Source: Artemia franciscana (taxonomy: Eukaryota > Arthropoda > Branchiopoda > Anostraca > Artemiidae). Taken from it: a DNA stretch of 64,000 nucleotides. Numbering within the stretch: the first letter of the stretch is position 1; every line of letters begins with the position of its first letter. The stretch lies in the NCBI RefSeq assembly GCF_032884065.1, contig NC_088872.1, forward strand, positions 5,326,186-5,390,185. Direction: 5' to 3'. The position numbers and the translations under genes are program-made. The notes under the pieces are model-generated. The model searched no databases, was not told the DNA's origin, and worked only from the letters and a program-made list of their open reading frames with translations. This document shows, piece after piece, positions 46,145 to 55,150 of the stretch.

Positions 46145-48475
46145 AGTGAATCAAACAGTTCGTGGTAACGAACTGTAGTAAGGAGCGACCCGGCTCAATA
46201 GTAAACGAAACTCTAAAAAACGGAATTTCGATGCTAAAAGATATATCAAAAGAATCGAATTTTTAAGCTGATTTCAAATATATAAGTTTTATCAAATTTA
46301 GTCTTTGTCATCAAAAGTTACGAGCCTGAGAAAATTTGCCTTATTTTGGAAAATAGGGGGAAACACCCCCTAAAAGTCATAGTATCGTAACAAAAATCAC
46401 GCCATCGCATTCAGCGTATTAGAGAACCTTATAGAAAAAATTTCAAGGTCCAATCTACAAAAATGTGGGATTTCGTATTTTTTGCCAGAAGACTAATCAC
46501 GGGTGCGTGTTTATTTGTTTGTTTGTTTTTTGTTTTTTTCCCCAGGGGTCATCATATCGACCAAGTGGTCCTAGAGTGTTGCAAGAGGGCTCATTCTAAC
46601 GGAAATGAAAAGTTCTAGTGCCCTTTTTAAGTTACCGAAAAAATTGGAGGGCACCTAGGCCCCCTTCCACGCTCATTTTTTCCCAAAGTCAACGGATCAA
46701 AATTTTGAGATAGCCATTTTGTTCCGCATAGTCGAAAACCATAATAGCTATGTCTTTGGGGATGACTTACCCCCCACAGTCCCTGGGGGAGGGGCTGCAA
46801 GTTACTAACTTGGACCAATGTTTACATACAGTAATGGTTATTGGGAAGTGTACCGACGTTTTCAGGGGGATTTTTTTGTTTGGGTGTGGGGTTCAGGGGA
46901 GGGGGCTATATGGGAGGATCTTTCCTTGGAGGAATATTTCATGGGGGAAGAGAAATTCAATGAAAAGGGCGCAGGATTTTCTAGCATTACTATTAAAAAA
47001 AAATGAAAATATAAACATGAAAAAGTTTTACAATTGAAAGTAAGGAGAAGCATTAAAACTTAAAACGAACAGAGATTATTACGCATATGATGGGTTCTAA
47101 AAATACATTAGCATAAAGAGCGAGGTATTTAGAAGGAGATAAATACTTCGCTCTTTATTCTAAATTATTTTTAGTAATTTCAACTATTTATTCTACGGCC
47201 TTTCTGATTCAGGGGTCATTCTTAAAGAATTGGGACAAAACTTAAGATTTAGTGTGAAGAACGAGGTATTAACGAGGGGACAAACTCCCTCATATATATA
47301 ATCAAAAATATAAGAATATAAAAGTTTGTTACGTAAGTTAATTCTTAAGTTATGTATATTTTTTACTAATAAAAACGTTCGTTAAAAATTAAAAGTTCTA
47401 GTTGCCTTTATAAGTAACCGAAAAAATTGGAGGGCAACTAGGTCTCCTTCCCCACCCCTTATTTCTCAAAATCGTCTGATCAAAACTAAGAGAAAGCCAT
47501 TTAGCCAAAAAAAGAATTAATAGCAAATTTCATTTTAATAATTTATGTACGGAGAGCCAAAATCAGACATGCATTAATTCAAAAACTTTCAGAAATTAAA
47601 TTAAAAAAACAAGTTTTTTGAAATGAAAGTAAGGAGCGACATTAAAATTTAAAACGAACAGAAATTACTCTTTATATTAAAGGGGCTTTTCCTCCTCGAC
47701 ACCCCGCTCCTTGTGCTAAAGTTTGACTCTTTCTCGCAACTCTACTTTTTAAAACAATAAAAAACTTTAGCGTAAAGAGCGGGGTGTCGAGGAGGAAAAG
47801 CCCCTTTCATATAAGGAGTAATTTCTGTTCGTTTTAAAATTTTAATGTCGCTCCTTACTTTCATTTCAAAAAACTTGTTTTTTTAATTTGATTTCTGAAA
47901 GTTTTTGAATTAATGCATGTCTGATTTTGGCTCTCCGTACATAAATTATTAAAATGAAATTTGCTATTAATTCTTTTTTTGGCTAAATGGCTTTCTCTTA
48001 GTTTTGATCAGACGATTTTGAGAAATAAGGGGTGGGGAAGGAGACCTAGTTGCCCTCCAATTTTTTCGGTTACTTATAAAGGCAACTAGAACTTTTAATT
48101 TTTAACGAACGTTTTTATTAGTAAAAAATATACATAACTTAAGAATTAACTTACGTAACAAACTTTTATATTCTTATATTTTTGATTATATATATGAGGG
48201 AGTTTGTCCCCTCGTTAATACCTCGTTCTTCACACTAAATCTTAAGTTTTGTCCCAATTCTTTAAGAATGACCCCTGAATCAGAAAGGCCGTAGAATAAA
48301 TAGTTGAAATTACTAAAAATAATTTAGAATAAAGAGCGAAGTATTTATCTCCTTCTAAATACCTCGCTCTTTATGCTAATGTATTTTTAGAACCCATCAT
48401 ATGCGTAATAATCTCGTTCGTTTTAAAATTTTAATGTCGCTCCTTACTTTCATTTCAAAAAACTTGTTTTTTTTA
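46145..48475 (+). mobile_element. Foldback element family E2, copy 3, with long palindrome
   Basis: It starts with the 9-bp terminal hairpin (ACAGTTCGT and ACGAACTGT around GGTA), then GTAAGGAGCGACCCGGCTCA and the single-copy body to about 47,040. A 1.42-kb palindrome (47,040-48,460) follows. The body matches, inverted, 60,420-61,305 and 22,510-23,395. The second body expected after the right palindrome arm is missing, so this copy ends at the palindrome. No coding capacity is seen; open frames near 46,750-47,037 are shared repeat sequence. Confidence 0.9.
47040..48460. repeat. Near-perfect 1.42-kb palindrome (arms about 680 bp)
   Basis: The left arm 47,040-47,724 and right arm 47,761-48,460 are inverted copies around a loop of about 36 nt. 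Matching pairs keep a constant coordinate sum over the whole length: 47,716 pairs with 47,769 and 47,091 with 48,397 (sums 95,485 and 95,488), so there are almost no indels. Over the stretch from 47,241 to about 47,590 I found no mismatch by eye. Small differences occur near the outer ends and beside the loop. Confidence 0.95.
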
Positions 48476-48959
48476 TTTAATTTCGTTAAGACTTCGAAAT
48501 GTTTTCGGGGAAGTTTATTAATAAATTTATTCTCGCAAAATTATAACTAGATCCCAAAATAGCAATAAAATTTTCAAATTATTGTGATGTATTTGTTTTT
48601 ATGAAATTCTATATCATTTTTGTGCCTTTCTTAAAGTTTGAAATACTGTTTTGAATATTCGTTCTTCTTCTTCAGATGTGTACGGGATTAATAGATATAA
48701 TGAGGGATCCATTCATCTCTTGATTTTTTTTTTCATTCACGACTTTGTTATTAACCACAATGAGGAACCCTTTCATCCTTTAGAACAGCTATTGTGGTGA
48801 CCTATATGAGGTTAGCAGACCATCTTCTTTAGGATGTAGATAATTTTTTAAGATGTTCTATTCAGATTGAGCGGGGAAATCACTAAAAATAACAGTACAT
48901 GAGTTTTCTTGGATTATGCATCCAGGCTATAACATGTTAAGCCTCCTGAAGCAGATTGA
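48476..48959. other. AT-rich spacer
   Basis: No gene or element recognised. Confidence 0.4.
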
Positions 48960-49415
48960 CTGCTACTATTACTGACAACTCATTGAAACAACAAGGCGTT
49001 TGAGGCCAGTTGACCTGCACACACTTCTTATCTTAATCTATTCAAAAATTTTTCTTTGCCCTCCTAAGAAGATCTAATTTTCTATAAATTCTTTCAAATA
49101 ACCTCCTAGCACCCTATTCGGGGACGCCTTACTTTTCGTTTGTCCCTAGATGGTTGGCCAAAAAGAATAATAGTACTATAGAAACTACCAATTCTCCTCA
49201 ACCTAGATCATCCCATCAATTCGCCCAATTTTCAATTCACACTATTTTAAATGAAACTTTCCAACATTTTTATACTTTATATATACTACCAACAAAACGT
49301 AGTAATTTAAAACGATTTAATATTTAATAGATAGTTCGATATCAATATCTATATAATTATTATTATCTTTACCTTTTCTTCGAATAACCTCAAAATCATA
49401 CCTTTTTCTAATTTT

Positions 49416-49619
49416 TTAATTTCTTTGCAAATCTGCTGCCGTAGAATAAAATCGTTTTGGTGCAAAGATATCAACCACTTCACCTTTAAAATTAATAGTA
49501 ATAACGATTTTATTTTCATATTTAGTTTTTACACATTTCATTATATTGATTGGGTATTTTGTTCCAATGTCTAAATCTTCTTTCCTAATAGTTTGACTAT
49601 TTTTATTTTCCATTTTCAT
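49416..49619 (-). CDS. Small Polinton-associated ORF, copy a
   Basis: The ATG at 49,619 opens a 67-codon frame to TAA at 49,416-49,418. The product includes KEDLDIGTKYPINIMKCVKT, then KIVITINFKGEVVDIFAPKR. The pattern of a beta-rich segment with '(V/I)-x-x-x-F-x-P-x-R-F' resembles small uncharacterised proteins I associate with Polinton-type elements in animals; that link is a recollection, not proven. The frame seems cut short compared with copy b, where similarity continues past this stop. Copies b and c show the same protein with stops and an insertion, so this family is decaying here. Confidence 0.45.
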   Translation of the reverse strand: MKMENKNSQTIRKEDLDIGTKYPINIMKCVKTKYENKIVITINFKGEVVDIFAPKRFYSTAADLQRN

Positions 49620-50058
49620 TTTGCTTAAAAGTTTCTTAATCGGAAAAAATTATCTAACCGAATGATTTCCGTCGAACTTTTAACAAGTCTTCGATAGCGC
49701 AAATGGTTGAAAGGTAAGAAGTTCTAATTTCCTATAAATTCGTTCAAATAACCTCCTACCACCCTCTTCGGGGACGCCTTACTTTTCGTTTGTCCCTAGA
49801 TGGTTGGCCAAAAAGAAAAATAGTACTATAGAAACTACCAATTCTCCCCTACCTAGATCATCCCATCAATTCGCCCAATTTTCAATTCACACCATTTTAA
49901 ATGAAAATTTCTAACATTTTTATGCTTTATATATACTACCGACAAAACGTAGTAATTTAAAACGATTTAATATTTAATAGATAGTTCGATATAAATATCT
50001 AGATAATTATTATCATCTTTCCCTTTTCTTCGAATAACCCTAAAAATCATACCTTTTT

Positions 50059-50271
50059 CTAGTTTTTTAATTTCTTTTCAAAATCTGCTGCCGTAGAATA
50101 AAATCATTTTGGTGCAAAGATATCAATCACTTCACCTTTAAAATTAATAGTAATAACGATTTTATTTTCATATTTAGTTTTTACACATTTCATTGTATTG
50201 ATTGGGTATTTTGTTCCAATGTCTAAATCTTCTTTCCTAATAGTGTGACTATTTTTATTTTCCATTTTCAT
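50059..50271 (-). pseudogene. Small Polinton-associated ORF, copy b
   Basis: Tandem duplicate of copy a with the same ATG (50,271). An arginine codon CGA has become TGA near 50,105, in the segment corresponding to FAPKRFYS. The frame beyond the stop remains alignable and ends with ADFEKKLKN and TAG at 50,059-50,061. Confidence 0.6.
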
Positions 50272-50460
50272 TTTGCTTAAAATTTTCTTAATCGGAAAAA
50301 AATTATCTAACCAAATGATTTCCGTCTAACTTTTAACAAGTCTTCGATAGCGCAAATGGTCGAAAGGTGCCAGGTTCACTTTTGGAAGCCTGCATCATTT
50401 TTAGTGATTCTATATGTCAAACGAAACACAAAAAGATTGTACAAAATCTCCTTACAGACC

Positions 50461-50540
50461 AGTATAGCCGAGTTGGTAAAGCGATTGACTGATTATCGGT
50501 TGCGATCCAACAGTTCGACTCTCACTGTTACTTCGTGTGG
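50461..50540 (+). tRNA. tRNA-like segment, probably decayed or tRNA-derived
   Basis: TAGCCGAGTTGGTAAAGCG matches the tRNA A box and D arm, and CAGTTCGACTC matches the B box/T loop. A 5-bp anticodon-type stem (ATTGA and TCGGT) closes a 7-nt loop, CTGATTA, which would read as anticodon GAT. The acceptor and T stems do not pair well, so a functional tRNA is doubtful. An inverted relative lies at 53,092-53,165. Confidence 0.35.
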
Positions 50541-51540
50541 TAGTTACATCTCGGATGAACGATCAATTTTTATAAACACCCTTTTTATTGATTTTTATTT
50601 AGTTTTCAAAATAACTTTTTACTTTATTGTTCACTTCATTATAATTTCCAGCAGTTGAAATCTGTTATGATTAAAAAAAAACTAATTTCAGTAATATCTT
50701 TATTTCGCACACTACTATATTGAGGTTTCAAATCTGAAATAATTTTATTCTTTTATTTGATTTCAATTCCTAATTTTACGTTTAATTCAGGTTCAGTATT
50801 GTAGTGATATTGCTTTTTGTCTTTTTCTCTTTTACATTTCCTGACCACTGAATATAGTGATCGCATTTTGATATTTCATTATTAAGTGACAATTGATGGT
50901 ATTGAATATTTCCTCTTTTTGCCAGTAATCTTTAAATTATGGTTTTTGACAAATGACCGCAGTTCATTAATTGTATAATGCGGTACTCATTTTTATATTT
51001 TGATGAAAATAGATTTCTATTGTAACCAATTATTAATCACTTCCGCAATGTCTCCCATTTATTAAGAGCTAATTTTATTAAACAAAATTGCAAATCTTAA
51101 AAATAGTCAATCCTGAGAAATTTTATTGCTTGCTATTCACTATTCTTGAGAATGTGGAAATCAGTTAGTGTTTACTAATATGTTTGATAATTTAAATTTG
51201 TGTAATAGATCGAGATTTATGGTATGCGATGTAAAAGAGGTACTGCAATCGAGTCTTTAACTCGGGCAGTTTCAAAAAGAAATTATGTGCCAGTGATTAA
51301 AGGTATTTTTGCACTTTGCGGTTGCTAGAAAAATCGTTTTTAAAAGAAGGAGGCAATGGGCAAAAACCATAGATAAAATGAAGTGGTATTTGTACTGTCA
51401 AGAGTAGTGTAGCAACCAAACTTTTAGAACCCTATTGTTTATACTTTTCAGGGATTGATTTTTTACATAGAAATTCTAAAGAATATTGTTTTACTGCATC
51501 AAAAATAAAAATCGAAAGAAGTGTTGCAAAATCAAAATAG

Positions 51541-52330
51541 TTATTCTTTACATCATCCAGCTTACCAAATATTTAAAAGAAGACGTGTTTATATTCATAG
51601 TGTTGATAACCAGTGGTAAGCAGATTTGGTTGATATTCAAAAATATAAATGTGAAAATAATAATTTTGTTTATATTCTTACAGTCGCTGATAGTTTTAGT
51701 AAATATACTTGACGTGTTCCTTTAAAAGATAAAACGGGTAAGGAAGTTATTAATGCTTTTATGGATTTATTTCGAAATAGAAACCCTAAAAAATTACAAA
51801 CAGATAAAGGTAAAAATTTTGTTATGAAAAACATTCAATTATTTTTTAAGAGTAAAGAATTTCATTGATTCTCATCTGAAAGTGAATTGAAAGATCAAAT
51901 TGTTGATTAGCTTAATCAAAGAGATGATACGGAAATATTTTACTCATAAAAATAAAAAATACTGTATAGATGTATCACCCTCTTTTATTAACAATTATAA
52001 CAATTCTTACCATCGATGGATAAAAATGGAATCGATAGAAGCGAGTAAAAAAAGTAAATGAAAACAAGGTGTACACTAATTATTTCCGGATGTCTAAGTT
52101 AAAAAAAAAATATCCATAAGCAAATTTAATGTTGGTGATTTGGCTAGAATTAATAAAAGTAAGGGTGTTTTTGATAAATGTTACCTGCCAAACTATACAA
52201 CTAAAGGGTTTAAAATAGCTGCAGTGAAACCGAAAACCCTCTATATCGTATGAACTCTCGGATAAAACTGGTGAACTCATTATTGGTGGTTCTTAGGAAA
52301 AAGGACTCTCGAAATTTATTCAATAAACAC
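51541..52330 (+). pseudogene. Polinton-type integrase (retroviral-like), inactivated
   Basis: One frame from 51,542 to about 51,940 carries the DDE integrase core: ADLVDI (first Asp), YILTVADSFSKY, VPLKDKTGKEVINAFMD, and LQTDKGKNF (second Asp at about 51,803). A later frame shows INNYNNSYHRWIKM and the C-terminal GDLARINKSKGVFDKCYLP. Intact enzymes of this family insert Polinton DNA into chromosomes. Breaks: a TAA at 51,617, a TGA near 51,710, a TGA near 51,866 and a TAG near 51,907, directly after the site of the third catalytic acid, where Asp stands in place of Glu. At least one frameshift lies near 51,950. Not functional. Confidence 0.8.
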
Positions 52331-52539
52331 TTTCATTCTATAAGTGAATTCGACAAAGTTGAATAAATTGTTAGTGAATTTAGGGAAAAGTAAAAAAATG
52401 CGAAGAAATATAGTTTAAGAACGTGCCTTATATCAAGCTAGATTTCGCGGATATGCTTAAAAGGTGGTTGGTTCAATCGTTTAAGAAAAAATACAAATAT
52501 AAATATGATTATTGACGAGCTACATGAAAATAACACTAA

Positions 52540-52821
52540 TTAAGAAGAAGATTACAACGAGTTAATCAATCTTTAAGCAGTGCAGAACGTTTTCAGGCAA
52601 GCAATCAAGCTCACCCAGATCAAGCTATTTCACCCCCGAATAAGCCAAATTTCACTGACAATATCGATTTTAGGATAGATGAAGAGCTTTTGAGAGAATT
52701 CATTAAGGACTATGATCCTAAGAGATTTTATTTTCAAATGCCTAGTTTTTATCTAGAAGACTACCAATATTTAAAAGATGCTTTAGTTGAATCAGGAACA
52801 CTTACAGTTCTTTCCTCATGA
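52540..52821 (+). pseudogene. Unknown 93-residue open frame without start codon
   Basis: A frame with no initial ATG runs from after a stop at 52,537 to TGA at 52,819-52,821. It includes RVNQSLSSAERFQASNQAHP, then IDFRIDEELLREFIKDYDPK and FYLEDYQYLKDALVESG. Amino-acid composition is protein-like, and acidic-aromatic segments suggest a folded domain. It follows the integrase remnant, so it may be the decayed end of another gene of the same element. No family recognised. Confidence 0.4.
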
Positions 52822-53091
52822 AAAATATTTGAAACAGGTAAAATTAAATGGTTATAAATATTGCAAATTTTGTGAAGTTCAAAAATAATCTTTAAAAATA
52901 ATTCAAGAAATATTTAAAAAAAATTGCAAACCTCCCTCCCTAGGCCGTATGTAATTTTTTTTTTTTTTTTTTGGTGATCTCACATCAGCCTGGGTTCTGA
53001 GGAAACCTCGCAGGTTTTTGTTTGGAGGGAAGCTAGCTGCTTCTTACTGCTTGATCTGTGACCAGATCGTATTGACAACATGAACTGCTAC

Positions 53092-53165
53092 GCGAGGTAA
53101 CAATGAGAGTCAAACTGTTGGCTCGCGACCGATTATCAATCAATCGCCTTACCAACAAAACTATT
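53092..53165 (-). tRNA. tRNA-like segment, inverted relative of 50,461-50,540
   Basis: On the minus strand TTGGTAAGGCGATTGATTGA, then ATAATCGGTCGCGAGCCAAC and CAGTTTGACTCTCATTG align with the other copy. The A box is more degraded here. Confidence 0.3.
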
Positions 53166-53283
53166 CCTGCAAATAAGAAGATTTTATACAAATTCATCAT
53201 GATTCCATTGATTGACGATTTTCATGATTTAGTTTTGATTTAATAAAATCATCAGCTAATAAATGAAGAGACTTTTAAGCGAA

Positions 53284-53480
53284 ATGAAAATGGAGAATAA
53301 ATATAATCGAATTCTTAGGAAAAAAGATTTAGATATTGGAACGGAATACGCAATTAAAACAATGAGATGTATAAAACTTAACCAACTCAATATTATGGAA
53401 ACCAACTCAATATTACTTTAAAGGTGAAGCGGTTGACATCTACACCAAAACGATTTGTTTCCACATCAGCTGATTTTTAA
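53284..53480 (+). pseudogene. Small Polinton-associated ORF, copy c (inverted)
   Basis: Plus-strand relative of copies a and b. The ATG at 53,284 is followed by KKDLDIGTEYAIKTM; a later frame has TPKRFVSTSADF and a stop. A short internal duplication (CCAACTCAATATTA twice, 53,380-53,415) and a frame change disrupt the middle. Confidence 0.6.
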
Positions 53481-53650
53481 AAGAGATTTAAAAAAAATAG
53501 ATAGAGGTATGATTTTAAAGATTATTGAAAGAAAAGGGAAACATAATAAAAATTATCTAGATATTGTTATCGAACTATCCATTAAGTGTTAAATCATATT
53601 AAATTATTACATTTTATCTGTAGTATATATAAGGTATTGAATATAAGCGA

Positions 53651-55105
53651 AATATACATCAACTCTTATTTCAGAAGACTTATTTTGATCGTAAAGATAA
53701 TGATGAGAAATTGCAAAAATGTCAGAAATTTTCATTTAAAATGATGTGAATTTGATTGAAAATGGGGTAAGTTGATATGGTCGTCTAGGCGGAGCAGAAT
53801 CAGCAATTTTTATACTAATAATAACCTTTGGCAATCCGTCATTCACAGAACGTTGTCTTATTCATCCAAACCCTTTTTCATTATAGCCGTGGGAAGCAGG
53901 ACGGAACCATATTTTTGCAAAATTTACTGTTTGAAATAGGGTCAGTCAAACGTAATAAAAAAATCCGGACACAATTCCTTTGGAAAATACCTAACAAGTC
54001 CTCCTCCGTCTTTCGTCTCTCCATGTTTCAGAACTATTCATCACCACTGTCTTCCATATAGCTTCCATATAGCAATGTACCAATCTTGGTTTGCAGGCTT
54101 ATCTTCCTATGAAAAATACCCTGAGCCTTGGCTATTCTACTTTTAATATATTTTCTTTATTACTATCTTTACTAGCAATACTACCACGTAAGTGAAGCTA
54201 CCTTCTTTTTCGATCAGGGAATCAGTCAGGACTAATTTTTTTTAGATATCAGTTGGTAATTAACATATTCTTTAAAAACCATCTGAATTGCTCGGAGCAG
54301 AAAGGATAGATTAATATTTGTGTATATAATTTTGTAACATAAAGGCTAGAACAGACAATACCAAAGGTAAATCCTGTGCCATATTTTTTTATTTAATGTA
54401 TCTGAATAGAGGTCAATATGGCTAAGGAAATTTTAGATTTCTTCTCAGTTACTATTTGTTGCACCTCCTCTTTTGAGTCATATGCTTTGTCTCGTGGCAG
54501 GAAGTAGAAGATACAACACAGGGAACACATCTTCCAAGGCGGTGAACCTACAAAGATATCTTCTTCATGTCCTTTTCCATAAATTGAAAGATCTATGTAC
54601 TCAAACGGCAGGTTCTTTCACTTTTTTATTGCACCGGCTACAGAACTGGGATATAATTATGAATTGGGGGTCGTATTCTTGGAGCAACAATGTAATCCCT
54701 CATAAATTTGTCCCTTCTTTAAGATGTTACTGGATAACTTGAATATCATCCTATCATGATGAGGTGCGATGTTATAATTCAGGATTACATTACATTTGAA
54801 CATCCAATTTACAAATTACCCACCCATTTAATACATACTCACGAATTTTCAGTAATTATTTTGTTTTCAGTTAGTAATTGTGTTTCCACAAGCCAACAGA
54901 GAATTATTAGTAACCATTTGAACAGCAAAAAAGAAAGCATAGCTTTCAAAAGCTGTATCTGAAACAGCGTTGTTAACTTGGCATGGATTGTTAATCTGAA
55001 AGGATTTGAATGTAGAGTATAGGCTACAGTGCACATATCTATGTAGTAGGATTAAACTAGAAAATATCCGTCACCAAGTATCTCGGCGCTTACAAGAGTT
55101 CCTCC

Positions 55106-55150
<45 letters not shown>

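Larger units (their letters stand above)
49066..50366 (+). repeat. 650-bp tandem duplication carrying a small minus-strand ORF
   Basis: Unit 1 (49,066-49,716) and unit 2 (49,717-50,366) are very similar: AGATGGTTGGCCAAAAAGAA, ATAGATAGTTCGATAT and CTTCGATAGCGCAAATGGT recur at a 650-653-bp spacing. Each unit contains one copy of the small ORF described below. The duplicate belongs to the left arm of the Polinton-like segment. Confidence 0.9.
49066..53650. mobile_element. Degenerate Polinton/Maverick-like segment with inverted arms
   Basis: The left arm (49,950-50,560, with an extra tandem copy at 49,300-49,690) and the right arm (53,080-53,650) are inverted relatives. From outside to inside each holds a TTTAATATTTAATAGATAG-like edge, a small ORF and a tRNA-like segment. 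Between them lie a frame-broken integrase of the type found in Polintons and related adintovirus-like elements (51,541-52,330) and an open unknown ORF (52,540-52,821). On the minus strand near 50,950 the sequence INELRSFVKNHNLKITGKKR suggests a SAP-like helix pair. No polymerase B, ATPase or capsid gene is seen, so this is a fragment or a reduced derivative. Confidence 0.65.

Noticed and set aside
46750-47037. 95-codon plus-strand open frame in the E2 copy
   Set aside because: The region is repeated in other E2 copies where the frame is broken, and its reading frame shows no conserved motif.
53828-54742. Candidate small genes at 53,828-54,061 and 54,473-54,742
   Set aside because: No start context, splice structure or recognisable motif; composition is consistent with chance open frames in non-coding DNA.
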